A stretch of DNA of 42,333 nucleotides from Chthoniobacter flavus (lineage in GTDB: Bacteria; Verrucomicrobiota; Verrucomicrobiia; Chthoniobacterales; Terrimicrobiaceae), in the NCBI GenBank assembly GCA_945883435.1, contig CAMCXK010000025.1:1-42333 (forward strand), in the 5' to 3' direction. The position numbers and the translations under genes are program-made. How positions within the stretch are numbered: the stretch's first letter is position 1; each line of letters starts with the position of its first letter. Shown one piece after another: positions 31,832 through 40,705 of this stretch. Under the pieces are notes generated by a model, which was not told the DNA's origin, did no database searches, and saw only the letters and a program-made list of their open reading frames with translations.

Positions 31832-32329
31832 TTAGGATTTGAGCAATTGTTGGGCGAGTGGGAGGAATTTGAGGGCACGGTCGTGCCATTGAGTGACTCG
31901 TTTGAGGCGGAGAGCGTAGTCGCTGGCGTGGGCGGGCGGCATCTCCGGAAGCAAAGGCCGCAAGGTCGCCAGACGCTCTTGGCTGGCGTGCAGCCGTGGC
32001 ACCAGACGCTGTCGGACAAATCCGGAAATGAGCACCTTGAGTTCCAGTTTTGCCGTGAAAGTCGCCTGGCGGCCGGTTGCATCCCGCTCAATCGCGCCCA
32101 GCAATTCCAGCGAACGAAGTCCCTGACTGGTCGAACCGATGCTGATGGAAAGACGGGTGGCGATGGCATCCATCGAGAGAGGTTCCGGCGATGCGAAGAG
32201 CAAACCGTAAATCTGACCATGCGAGCGCGGATTGCCGAATAAATCGGCCAACTCCGAGAAAACCTCGACCAAAGTGTCCTCGAAAACAGGCGTGCGGGCT
32301 TCCATCCATTTCAAGACTACTATTGTCAT
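31832..32329 (-). CDS. GbsR/MarR-like winged-helix transcriptional regulator
   Basis: 165 codons from ATG 32329; the ATG at 32305 (MEARTPVFEDT) is an alternative. The pattern DLFGNPRSHGQIYGLLFASPEPLSMDAIATRLSISIGSTSQGLRSLELLGAIER is the winged helix of the GbsR group, in which the G-S-x-S-x-x-L-R-x-L recognition helix is very regular. The C-terminal half is helical and may dimerise. It diverges from oprB with 116 bases between them, a usual layout for a regulator and its target, although the ligand is unknown; GbsR proteins in Bacillus respond to choline, others to different cues. Confidence 0.82.
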   Translation of the reverse strand: MTIVVLKWMEARTPVFEDTLVEVFSELADLFGNPRSHGQIYGLLFASPEPLSMDAIATRLSISIGSTSQGLRSLELLGAIERDATGRQATFTAKLELKVLISGFVRQRLVPRLHASQERLATLRPLLPEMPPAHASDYALRLKRVTQWHDRALKFLPLAQQLLKS

Positions 32330-32445
32330 TCGTGTTTCAGCAAGTTCATTTCATTTTGAAATCATGCCGCTTTGGGTAGGGGTTTGAGTCGCGGGATGGA
32401 TGGAAGAATCTTGACCATGGAGAGCGGGATCGTGAGTTTGCGCGG

Positions 32446-33687
32446 ATGAAATTTCCGATCCCGGTTGCCCTGGTGTTTTTTGTGTGGAGTCTGAATGTCT
32501 GCTGGGCCAGCGATCGCGAGGCGCGGCCGTTTTTTGAACGGGAAAACTTCACCGGCGAGTGGATGGGGGCGCGGCCGCTGCTCGAAGAGCATGGGGTGAC
32601 GCTGAACGCCGGATATTCGGCCGAGGTGTGGGGAAATACCACCGGGGGACTCGAGACGGGCGCGGTTTACACCGGGCTGCTCGATTTCGGAGCAGAGCTC
32701 GATTTGGGCAAGCTCGCGGGTCTTCAGGGGCTCACAGCCGGGACAACATGGCTTTGGCTGAGCGGCAAGGATGCCAGCGCGGATCTCGTGGGCAATTTTC
32801 TGACGGTTTCAAACATTGCGGGCTTCAATACCCTCCGGATGTTCGAACTCTGGCTCGAGCAGGAATTCTTCAATGGCCGAGCGTCGCTTAAAATCGGCCA
32901 GCTTGCGCCGGATGGCGAGTTTCTGGTCTCCGATTACGCCGGCCTATTTCTCAACGCCGAGTTCGGATGGACCGCACTGGCTGCGATGAACATGCCATCC
33001 GGCGGACCGGTGTATCCAGTCGGTGCGCTGGGCGTGCGCCTGCAGGCGGAACTTTTGGAGGACTGGACTGTTCTGGCCGGGATTTTTCAAGGCGATGTCT
33101 TCGCTCAGGACGTGAATCGCCATGGATTCCGCTGGAGGCTGGACGCCGAGAATGGCTACACGGCGCTTGTGGAATCCCAAATCCGCTGGGGAGGCGATGC
33201 GCTTCCAGGCTACATCAAAACAGGGGCCTGGTTCCAAAGCGGAGCGGCGGCGGATCCCCTCGCGGCCCGCACGGCCTCGGGCAACTGCGGCTTTTACGGC
33301 GTGCTGGATCAATTGGTTTGGCGCGAAGCGGAGGACGAGGGATTGGGGGTCTTTGTGCGCTCGGGATTCACTCCCCCCGATCGCAATGTGGTCGATTTTT
33401 TCTTTGATACCGGCTTGACCTACCGCGGTTTGATTCCCGGGCGCGGAAACGACACCACAGGCGCGGCGCTCGGCTTGGCAAACACCACCGGTGGCCAGCA
33501 GGCGCTCCTCCAAACGGAGGGCGGCACGCCGTCCGACTGCGAAATCGTGATCGAGGCAACCCATCAATGTGTGCTGGCGCCTTGGCTGGTGGTCCAACCC
33601 GATCTGCAGTGGATCATTCAACCCGGGGCGAATGCCGCTGTGCCAAATGCGCTTGTGGTCGGGGGCCGGGTCTCGCTTGTTTTTTGA
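32446..33687 (+). CDS. oprB: OprB-family carbohydrate-selective outer-membrane porin
   Basis: 413 codons. Signal peptide MKFPIPVALVFFVWSLNVCWA. The mature part begins RPFFERENFTGEWMGARPLLEEHGVTLNAGYSAEVWGN, the standard OprB opening (G-x-W-G-x-R-x-x-L-x-x-x-G-I), and continues with amphipathic strands to a C-terminal Phe (GGRVSLVF), as needed for outer-membrane insertion. LEQEFFNGRASLKIGQLAPDGEFLVSDYA is the conserved central stretch. It lets sugars diffuse across the outer membrane and fits the sugar-related genes on both flanks. It starts an operon with the HAD phosphatase (three-base gap) and folB. Confidence 0.9.
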   Translation: MKFPIPVALVFFVWSLNVCWASDREARPFFERENFTGEWMGARPLLEEHGVTLNAGYSAEVWGNTTGGLETGAVYTGLLDFGAELDLGKLAGLQGLTAGTTWLWLSGKDASADLVGNFLTVSNIAGFNTLRMFELWLEQEFFNGRASLKIGQLAPDGEFLVSDYAGLFLNAEFGWTALAAMNMPSGGPVYPVGALGVRLQAELLEDWTVLAGIFQGDVFAQDVNRHGFRWRLDAENGYTALVESQIRWGGDALPGYIKTGAWFQSGAAADPLAARTASGNCGFYGVLDQLVWREAEDEGLGVFVRSGFTPPDRNVVDFFFDTGLTYRGLIPGRGNDTTGAALGLANTTGGQQALLQTEGGTPSDCEIVIEATHQCVLAPWLVVQPDLQWIIQPGANAAVPNALVVGGRVSLVF

Positions 33688-33690
33688 ACC

Positions 33691-34305
33691 ATGGTTCGCA
33701 ACGTGATCCTCGACTGGTCGGGAACGCTCGCCGACGACCTTGCCGCGGTGCTTGATGCCACCAACCGCATCTTCCGGGAGTATGGCCGCGATCCGCTGAC
33801 GCGGGAGGAATTCCGCCACCACTTCCGGTTGCCCTTTGCGGGGTTTTATGCGGACCTGCTGCCCGAGGCCACATTGGAGGGGCTGGAGGAATTGTATGAG
33901 CGCTTTTTCCTCGGACTCAACGACCGGATCGATCTGCTCCCGGGAGCGCTTGAGTTTCTGGAGTTTTGTCGGCTTACCGGTCGCCGCACATTTTTGCTCA
34001 GCACGATCAAAACATCCCATTTCCGCATTCAAGCCGGCCGCCTCGGAGTGGAGGATTTTTTTGAGGTCGCCTACACGGGGATCATGGACAAGCGGGAAAA
34101 GATCCGCGACTTGCTGCAAGAGCATCATCTCGATCCCAAGGAGACGATTTTTGTGGGTGACATGGTGCATGACATCGAAACCGCGCGGCACGGCGGGATT
34201 CTGGATGTGGCCGTTCTCTCCGGATTCGACAACGCGGAGAAGCTTCTGGCGGTGCATCCCAGTATTCTCGCCGCGGATATCGCGGCGGTTCAACGCATGC
34301 TGTGA
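33691..34305 (+). CDS. HAD-superfamily phosphatase
   Basis: 204 codons from ATG 33691. Motif I is ILDWSGTLADD (nucleophile Asp8); the usual second Asp (D-x-D) is Ser10. Motif II is FLLSTIKTSH near 105, and motif IV is ETIFVGDMVHDIETARHGG near 150-168. The helical cap (about 15-85) is that of phosphoglycolate-phosphatase-like (C1 cap) enzymes. Without the acid/base Asp it may be a weak phosphatase, act on an activated substrate, or have taken on another role. It lies between oprB and folB with a 4-base overlap to folB, so it could act in folate synthesis or sugar metabolism. Confidence 0.75.
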   Translation: MVRNVILDWSGTLADDLAAVLDATNRIFREYGRDPLTREEFRHHFRLPFAGFYADLLPEATLEGLEELYERFFLGLNDRIDLLPGALEFLEFCRLTGRRTFLLSTIKTSHFRIQAGRLGVEDFFEVAYTGIMDKREKIRDLLQEHHLDPKETIFVGDMVHDIETARHGGILDVAVLSGFDNAEKLLAVHPSILAADIAAVQRML

Positions 34306-34667
34306 ACGAGATTTTGATCCAGTCGCTGCGTGTGCCAACGCTCATCGGCGTGCCCGATGACGAGCGGGCGTGTCCCCAGGAGGTGGAAATCGACATCCGG
34401 ATGCGGCCGCCAACCGCTTTTGAACGGATGGAGGACCGGATCGAGCGCACCATCGACTATGCGGCGGTGTGTCAACGCATCGAAAAACTTTCCCTCGAGC
34501 GTCCTCGGTGTTTGTTGGAGACGCTTGCCGCCGACATCGCGGGATGCCTGAAATCCGAATTCGGGGCGGCGGGCGTGGCCGTGGAGATTCGCAAATTCAT
34601 TCTTCCCCGCACGCGCCACGTGGCCGTGCGTCACGTGGAAGGATTTCCAAGCCAAGCGGCGGGCTGA
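34302..34667 (+). CDS. folB: Dihydroneopterin aldolase
   Basis: 121 codons from GTG 34302, coupled to the HAD gene (GTGA). Family text: ILIQSLRVPTLIGVPDDERACPQEVEIDIRM, then TIDYAAVCQRIEKLSLERPRCLLETLAADIAGCLKSEFG and VAVEIRKFILPRTRHVAVR. Glu in LLETLA and the D-Y pair match the active site of FolB, which cleaves dihydroneopterin in folate synthesis. The usual K-P after the strand is replaced by RKFILP. Length is normal. The 3' end overlaps the DUF2851 gene on the other strand by 71 bases. Confidence 0.85.
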   Translation: MNEILIQSLRVPTLIGVPDDERACPQEVEIDIRMRPPTAFERMEDRIERTIDYAAVCQRIEKLSLERPRCLLETLAADIAGCLKSEFGAAGVAVEIRKFILPRTRHVAVRHVEGFPSQAAG

Positions 34668-35940
34668 TCCTCTCAAACGCCTCGCGGGCGCTGCCGAATC
34701 CGAAATCCGCGTAAAGCTGCAAGAGTCCCTGCTGGTGCCAGGCGGACTCCGAGAGCCGAGAGCCGGCGGTGCCGACCAACCAGCGGAGAGAGGCCTCCAC
34801 ACGACCGCTCGGGCTTGGCCCCCGCATGGCTTGAAGCGCCTTGCGCGCCGCATCGAATCCCAGAGACGGATAAAAGGCGTTGATACTCACATCCCGCACC
34901 CGGTCGGGACCGATCAGCGCCACCGGCTTGGAAAGTGGAGCCGCGGACAAATTCCAATGCGACGTCCAGAATTCGTGGGTGAGGGATTTCAGCAAAACTT
35001 GAAAATCCTTTCCTGATCCGCTTCGCAGGGTGTGGGCCACTTCACGGAACCGGCGGGCGACGACCGCCAGCGCTCCCATCCGGCGATGCGGGTGGTTCGG
35101 CGGGCGGATATTGGAAAAATGCCACATTCCGGGCGACAAAATCGCGCCTCGAAACGCATCGCGGACCCGCCACCATTCGTCCCAGAGGGGCTTCAAATAG
35201 CAGCGGGTGGGCTCGTCCGCGCTGTCGAACGAGCGCGGTTGCAAGAAGCCTGCCATTCCGAAAAGAAGCGCCTCGCCCGTGCTTCCCGCGGCCGCTTTCA
35301 AACCCACTTTCTGAGCAGCCAACAGGAAGGGAATGTGGTTGTTTTTATAACCCAGCGCGGCGGCGATCGCATGGAAGGCGGCACCTTCCAGTCCATGCAA
35401 ACGTCTGGCCCGCTCCAATACGTCGATCTTGCGGCGCAGGCGGAATTCCGCCGCCGCCTCCACCAGAACCGCCGCCTCGCGCTCATCCAAGGGGGCGCTG
35501 CACGGCCGGACGGGTGCGGCGGGTTGCTCGATCTCCAGTCGAACCTGCGGCACATCGCGGTGGCCGGGGGTGCGCGTGAAGAACCTTTCCGCGGAGCCCT
35601 CGATGAAAAAATGAACGCCCACTTGCTCGTAAGCCGGGTTGCGCGCATGGCCGTGGCGCTCCCAGTCGCGCACATCCCAGTCCAGTTCCAGATCTGCGCG
35701 TGCCGGCGCATTGTCCCCGAACTTCAAGAGGGCATTTCGAAAGTCCGGACCCGCCTCGCGGTTCCAGTCGCCGAAATGAACCACTTCCACACGCACTCCC
35801 TGGCTTGTCGTCCAGACCGAACCGAACTCGCCATTGTAAAGCCGGGCTTGAATTTCCAGTTCTCCGGGTCGTGCCGGCGAATGCTCGGCCAGCAAGACGG
35901 GACGCCGCGCCGTGGAGTAATGGTTGAATAAATGGCTCAT
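34597..35940 (-). CDS. DUF2851 family protein
   Basis: 447 codons. The start at 35940 gives MSHLFNHYSTARRP. The text GELEIQARLYNGEFGSVWTTSQGVRVEVVHFGDWNREAGPDFRNALLKFGD and DLELDWDVRDWERHGHARNPAYEQVGVHFF is the conserved first half of DUF2851 (a nuclease-like fold has been suggested for its D-F-x-x-A, E-x-H pattern; this is inference). The second half ends in ESAWHQQGLLQLYADFGFG. No biochemical role is known. Its 3' end lies under the 3' end of folB for 71 bases, so both genes share sequence on opposite strands. Confidence 0.8.
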   Translation of the reverse strand: MSHLFNHYSTARRPVLLAEHSPARPGELEIQARLYNGEFGSVWTTSQGVRVEVVHFGDWNREAGPDFRNALLKFGDNAPARADLELDWDVRDWERHGHARNPAYEQVGVHFFIEGSAERFFTRTPGHRDVPQVRLEIEQPAAPVRPCSAPLDEREAAVLVEAAAEFRLRRKIDVLERARRLHGLEGAAFHAIAAALGYKNNHIPFLLAAQKVGLKAAAGSTGEALLFGMAGFLQPRSFDSADEPTRCYLKPLWDEWWRVRDAFRGAILSPGMWHFSNIRPPNHPHRRMGALAVVARRFREVAHTLRSGSGKDFQVLLKSLTHEFWTSHWNLSAAPLSKPVALIGPDRVRDVSINAFYPSLGFDAARKALQAMRGPSPSGRVEASLRWLVGTAGSRLSESAWHQQGLLQLYADFGFGSAREAFERISPPLGLEILPRDARPRGACGEE

Positions 35941-36156
35941 GGAACGGTCGCCCTGGCGTCTGATCCGTGCGATGAAACAAGACCTGTCGGTGGCCTCCGC
36001 ACAAAAGTGCGGGCTGCCGGTCCGGGAACAAATTCCTGCAGATTGATGGATGAAATATGAATCAAGGCCGGAGGGCATGTTTTGTTCCGCCTATCCGGGG
36101 GTCAAGACGGGAAAACGAGCGAACGTTTGGAAAAAACTCCAAGCGACTGGCGCGGA

Positions 36157-39100
36157 TCAAGGGGCTTGAACGCGGACGCGGAAGAAGCGTTTGCCGGAAG
36201 ACGGCAGCGGGGAGGCATCCCTCAGAAGCAGATGCGTGGAGGTGTCTTCAATCGTGACCGTGCCGTTGGCCGACCAGGTCGCGAGATCGGAACTCGACTC
36301 CACTCGCAGGGAGACTCCGGCGGCATGCGGATTCTTTGGAATTGTCAGGGTCAGGTGGGGGGACCCCGACCAAGTGCCCATGCCTAAAGAGGGGAGGGGA
36401 GCACTTGAGAAAACCTCTGGATTTCCCCCCGTTGCGAATTCCACGAGATTGGGGATGCCGTCGCGGTCGGCATCCGATTGGGGAAGGGCGCCGGAATTGA
36501 CCAGTGACGGATACCGTCCGATCCATGCGCTGTAACTCATCGACGAGGCCACCCCAAACGAGGTGGTGACTTCGTCGGCGGGGGCGAACAAATCGTTTCC
36601 GGGTTGGTTGGCGGCAAGCACCACAGTGCCAGCGCCCGTAAGGGTGAGGGTGCTGCCAGAGAGGGTGGCAGGGCCGGATTGGACACTAATCTCCACTGGA
36701 AGGCCCGAGGAGGCATCGGGCACAACAACCGAAAAAGGCGGATCGCCCACGGTGCGATCGGGAAGAGGCGTGAAGGGCTCGATGGCCTGGAAAGCTTTCG
36801 CTCCACTGCCCACCGGGTGGAGAAGACCGAACAGGGCTTTGCCGCCGGCGGGATTCGATGCGGCCCATGCCGCCTCGTTTGCGACCGGCAGCGGATTGCC
36901 CGCACCGCCATCATGGTATCCGGAGATCAGCAAACCGCCGGTGGATGTCGGTTGGGCGCCGAAGAGCTTCATGTTCCGTCCTCCACCCGTTCCATCGGCG
37001 GGATTCCACGTGCTGCTGAAGAGGGAACTGTAGGCGACAGAGGAAAGATCCGCCGAGTAAACCCTCACAAAATTCGCCCAGTTCCCAACCCCTTCGTCGA
37101 TGCGAAAAGAGGCTCCGACAGCAGGGGTGGACGGGAATGGCGAGTCGAGCGTCCATTGCCCGGTGGCGTTGTCAAAGGCGGTGATGGTGCGAATGTGTCC
37201 ATTCCAGCGGATACGGCAGAACCGGAGATCGGGCCGGGATCCCGCGAGGTTGCTGCATGCCTGGGAGGAGGTCGAGGATACGGACGTGAATTGCCCTGCC
37301 AGGAACGGGCGGAGATTGCGCTGAAAAGCGTTTGCCGTGGTATGAACACGCCGCCCGTATCCCGTGACCACCACCCGCCCCTGCGAGTCCACGCTGATCC
37401 GGGAATCGATGCCGGTGGTGTTCAGTTCCGGCCAACCCGCGTTGTGGCTGGGCCAGTTGTCGAGATTGGCATCCGCATATCCCCCTGACAGGCCGCTGGC
37501 ATCGCCGAAGTCAGCCGCTTCGTTGAATTCCGCCACATAGGTGGAGGCAAGGATCGTGCCCTTGGTGACCTCGTCGCGGAATTTTCCGATCCAGCCGATG
37601 TGAATGTTTCCATTGCTGCCGGTGAAGTTGTTCACAAAGCCTTGGCCGCCGGAATTGGCTGTGATGGCGTTGCCGGGCCACAGGTTCGAGACGTTGTTTC
37701 CGTGACACCGCGCGGCAACAAAAAACACGGCTCCCTGGCCGGTAGGTTGAGCCGGCGTGGAATAATCGATGGCGATGGCATCGATGTATTGATCGGGCGT
37801 GGAGGTGTGGGTTTTCGACATTTCGGTGGCATCGATCAGCAGGGGATCTCCCGCCAACACCGGTTTGGCCGGAGCTTTTTCCAGCGTCAAAGTCCCGGTG
37901 GCTTCGTCGTAAGCGACGATGTTGGCAAATCGAACGCCCTCGCTTCCATTCGCCGATCCCGCTTTCCAGTAAAGGCGGCGGTATCCGTTGATAAATCCAT
38001 CCGATCCGGTGGTGCGCCGTTGAATGTTCAGCGGTTGGCCGGCGAGCGCGGCGATCCGGATTTGGGTGGTGGAAACCACCTGTGTCACGGTTTCATGGAT
38101 CGCACGCGGAGCCTCCGCTCCATTGTCATTGTATTCCTTGTAAAGCCTCGCCCACCAGTCGATGCCCCCCTGGGGGGACAGAACGAGCAAGGCCGGCTCA
38201 AAATCCGGATAATTTGTCGCGGGCAATCGGGTCTGCCAATTCAAGCCGACCAGAATGCGATTGGTGCGGCGATCCACCGCGATCGCTCCCACGCGGGGGG
38301 TGTAGGGAGACCCCTCGGAGCCGCCGGTTCCCGAGAGCTTGTAACCCGTGTAACCCACGGCATCCGCACCCCAGGCGTTGTTGGGGCCGTTTTCCGGCAA
38401 GGTCCAATAGTTGTTCCAAAACGCATCCAGCGGGTAGGTGCCCTTGCGCCAAAATCCATTCTCGTCCTTTTTCCAAGCGTGGAATTCCTCAAACGTGAAC
38501 GATCGCAAAAGTCCCGCCGATCCGGTGCGCTGGGTTTTCATCACCAGGGGACTGGCCACCAGGGTCGAGCCGCCCGGCAACTGGGTGGCCGTGCCCAGCA
38601 GCGTCGAGTTGATTCCTTGCGCATTGCGAACCGTGTGGTTGCGCCACAACGGCAGAGGCTGCGAAAATGTGGAGACTGCGGTGCTGGCGGCCACATCCGC
38701 ACCGGGGGAGGCTGAAAGCACCAGTATCTCGGCCCAGTCGGGTTCATAGGGACCTCCGGTGTGCGCCACAATGCGGCCATCGCTCATCACATCCCAGGGC
38801 TGGATCTCGGCATGCTCGGTGTTTTTTCCGCGTGTTTTCAGGTTGTAGACGAAATCCAGGGCGGTCGGGGCGCCTGACAGAAAATTGGAGTTCAAGCGGG
38901 CAATGAAATACCCCCCGCTGTCTTTGGCCTCGGTGGCGGAACCGCGTTTTCCGGAAATGAAAAGGTGTGCCGTGGGGGAGGCGGGGGCGGCATTGGTTTT
39001 GATCCAACGAATTTCTTCCACTTCATTGGCGGGAAACCGCACGCATTGCAGGATCGAGGCCGCATCACTCGACAGGCGCAGGAGAAAGGCGATCCGGCCG

Positions 39101-39363
39101 CTGGACACCGACTGCTGCGCGATGCTGGAACCATTCGATGCCACCGGCGAAATTGTCGACACGAGAGTGCCGGCTGGCAGCCATGCGAGATCCGGACAGG
39201 ATCCCCCCACGAGCAGCGTGCCATCCGACAACACCATCGATCCCAAAAACTGCGTGCCATTGGAACCGGCATGGAAAGCACGGTTCGCGGCGGCGGAGAG
39301 AGTGCCGAGACCGCACCACAGGAAAAGTGCGGCGAACCCGGTTTTCCGGAGGGTTCGTCTCAC
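36157..39363 (-). CDS. Large exported protein with Ig-like and EF-hand-like C-terminal parts
   Basis: 1068 codons with a signal peptide (LRKTGFAALFLWCGLGTLSA). The long middle part, about 30-870, holds repeated strand-rich stretches without a named domain. Near residue 880 TPLPDRTVGDPPFSVVVPDA and SGSTLTLTGAGTVVLAANQPG match the MBG-type Ig-like module. Then DADRDGIPNLVEFATGGNP, an EF-hand-like calcium loop typical of Verrucomicrobiota exported proteins, and a jelly-roll-like last domain (LRVESSSDLATWSANGTV). No PEP-CTERM-type sorting tail follows. It is probably secreted or on the cell surface. It stands apart from its neighbours and is not assigned a substrate. Confidence 0.7.
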   Translation of the reverse strand: MRRTLRKTGFAALFLWCGLGTLSAAANRAFHAGSNGTQFLGSMVLSDGTLLVGGSCPDLAWLPAGTLVSTISPVASNGSSIAQQSVSSGRIAFLLRLSSDAASILQCVRFPANEVEEIRWIKTNAAPASPTAHLFISGKRGSATEAKDSGGYFIARLNSNFLSGAPTALDFVYNLKTRGKNTEHAEIQPWDVMSDGRIVAHTGGPYEPDWAEILVLSASPGADVAASTAVSTFSQPLPLWRNHTVRNAQGINSTLLGTATQLPGGSTLVASPLVMKTQRTGSAGLLRSFTFEEFHAWKKDENGFWRKGTYPLDAFWNNYWTLPENGPNNAWGADAVGYTGYKLSGTGGSEGSPYTPRVGAIAVDRRTNRILVGLNWQTRLPATNYPDFEPALLVLSPQGGIDWWARLYKEYNDNGAEAPRAIHETVTQVVSTTQIRIAALAGQPLNIQRRTTGSDGFINGYRRLYWKAGSANGSEGVRFANIVAYDEATGTLTLEKAPAKPVLAGDPLLIDATEMSKTHTSTPDQYIDAIAIDYSTPAQPTGQGAVFFVAARCHGNNVSNLWPGNAITANSGGQGFVNNFTGSNGNIHIGWIGKFRDEVTKGTILASTYVAEFNEAADFGDASGLSGGYADANLDNWPSHNAGWPELNTTGIDSRISVDSQGRVVVTGYGRRVHTTANAFQRNLRPFLAGQFTSVSSTSSQACSNLAGSRPDLRFCRIRWNGHIRTITAFDNATGQWTLDSPFPSTPAVGASFRIDEGVGNWANFVRVYSADLSSVAYSSLFSSTWNPADGTGGGRNMKLFGAQPTSTGGLLISGYHDGGAGNPLPVANEAAWAASNPAGGKALFGLLHPVGSGAKAFQAIEPFTPLPDRTVGDPPFSVVVPDASSGLPVEISVQSGPATLSGSTLTLTGAGTVVLAANQPGNDLFAPADEVTTSFGVASSMSYSAWIGRYPSLVNSGALPQSDADRDGIPNLVEFATGGNPEVFSSAPLPSLGMGTWSGSPHLTLTIPKNPHAAGVSLRVESSSDLATWSANGTVTIEDTSTHLLLRDASPLPSSGKRFFRVRVQAP

Positions 39364-40461
39364 TTAAACCGCGCGAAAATCCATCAACGGCGAGTTGCGG
39401 ATTTCCTCCATGAGACGAAGCTCCGACACCACCTCGTCCAGCGGGACGGGGACGGGGCCCGTGCCATTGAGATGCGCCTCCAAGGCGTTTAAATAAGGCG
39501 GACAGTTATCCCAGTCATCCCATGGCACGATCGATTCGGACCAGCCAAGATTTTCATTCACACCATACTTTCCATCCGACGCATGGCTGGAGTCGACCTC
39601 AAGCGGTTGCATGAGCTTGGGATCGCAGAAGCGCACTTGAAACTCCTTGTTCCGGCTGATGGCTGTGCCGAATTGTCCGACCACATGCCATTTCGGAAGC
39701 GGCTGGGCGGCAAAATTGAGATACTCGATTTCGATCGATGTGGGACCATGTTCGAGGATCAAGTGGAACGAATCCTCGGCGTTGCCGGGGTTGAGGACTT
39801 GGAGCAAACGTCCATGGCGGAAAACCAGATCCTTGCCGAACAGGTGCACGCACCAGTCGATCGCATGGGCGCCCCAGTTTGCCAGCGCTCCGCCGCCCAA
39901 TTCCCGCAGCGTTTGCCAGTCATGGCGCCGGGTATAGGCGTGAATGTGAATCGAGACTTTGAGAATGCGGCCAAGGATGCCGGAATTCAAAATTCTCTTC
40001 AGACTGAGGACATCCCCGTCGAATCGACGGTTGTGATAAGCTCCGACAAAGACCCCGGCGCGCGCAGCCGCCTCTTGGATTTCACGCGCCTCGTGCGACG
40101 AGATGGCAAATGGCTTCTCCACGAGCAGGGACTTGCCTGCCGCGATCCCCTCCATCGCATAGCTGTGATGCATCGCCGTGGGAAGCGCGATCACGATCAA
40201 ATCAACTTTCGGGTCGTTCAGAATGTCGCTCCAGGAATTGAACACCCTGCAATTGAACTCTCCGGCCACCTTTCCAGCGATTTCCTGTCTGCGGTCGTGA
40301 ACCCCCTCGATGTGGAAACCAGGATGCAACTGGATGGGGCGGCAGTGGAAAAACACTCCGGATCGCCCGAGGCCAACCACTGCAATGCCACGCGAAGACA
40401 CTGGTTTCGCAACACCCTCGATGCAAGGGGGCAGGGGTGCTTCGGCGATGAGGTCGTTCAT
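39364..40461 (-). CDS. Gfo/Idh/MocA-family oxidoreductase
   Basis: 365 codons. The start at 40461 (MNDLIAEAPL) precedes the Rossmann motif GIAVVGLGRSGVFFHC (25-40) by a normal distance. IVIALPTAMHHSYAMEGIAAGKSLLVEKPFA follows, with the EKP Lys116 that is catalytic in this family, and GGGALANWGAHAIDWCVHLFGKD has the expected H and D of the substrate site. It oxidises or reduces a sugar or cyclitol with NAD(P). It diverges from the alpha-mannosidase gene with about 244 bases between, so both may be controlled together as a glycan-use unit. Confidence 0.88.
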   Translation of the reverse strand: MNDLIAEAPLPPCIEGVAKPVSSRGIAVVGLGRSGVFFHCRPIQLHPGFHIEGVHDRRQEIAGKVAGEFNCRVFNSWSDILNDPKVDLIVIALPTAMHHSYAMEGIAAGKSLLVEKPFAISSHEAREIQEAAARAGVFVGAYHNRRFDGDVLSLKRILNSGILGRILKVSIHIHAYTRRHDWQTLRELGGGALANWGAHAIDWCVHLFGKDLVFRHGRLLQVLNPGNAEDSFHLILEHGPTSIEIEYLNFAAQPLPKWHVVGQFGTAISRNKEFQVRFCDPKLMQPLEVDSSHASDGKYGVNENLGWSESIVPWDDWDNCPPYLNALEAHLNGTGPVPVPLDEVVSELRLMEEIRNSPLMDFRAV

Positions 40462-40705
40462 TTTGTAAATTTCATTTTCCGATGGGTGCCATGTTTCGGC
40501 AACCGGACTTCGCGCCTGCAAAACTCCGGTTTTCCGTCACCAGCGCTGCTGTGTGGCGAGCGCAAAACCCTCCAACCGGGAGGCGCAGGCGCTACTTGCC
40601 GTGAACGGGCGAATCGCGTGTCATATCCCCGTGATATTGCCTGCCAACCCATTTCTTCAATTGGTGCCCTCCCGAATCGGTCCCGCCTTGGAACGTGTGT
40701 CCCGG

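Noticed and set aside
32944-34338. 464-codon open frame on the minus strand
   Set aside because: It covers oprB and the HAD gene, both of which carry clear family motifs on the plus strand; the antisense text has no motif.
37600-38715. 371-codon open frame on the plus strand
   Set aside because: Antisense of the 1068-aa exported protein, which is supported by its signal peptide and C-terminal modules.
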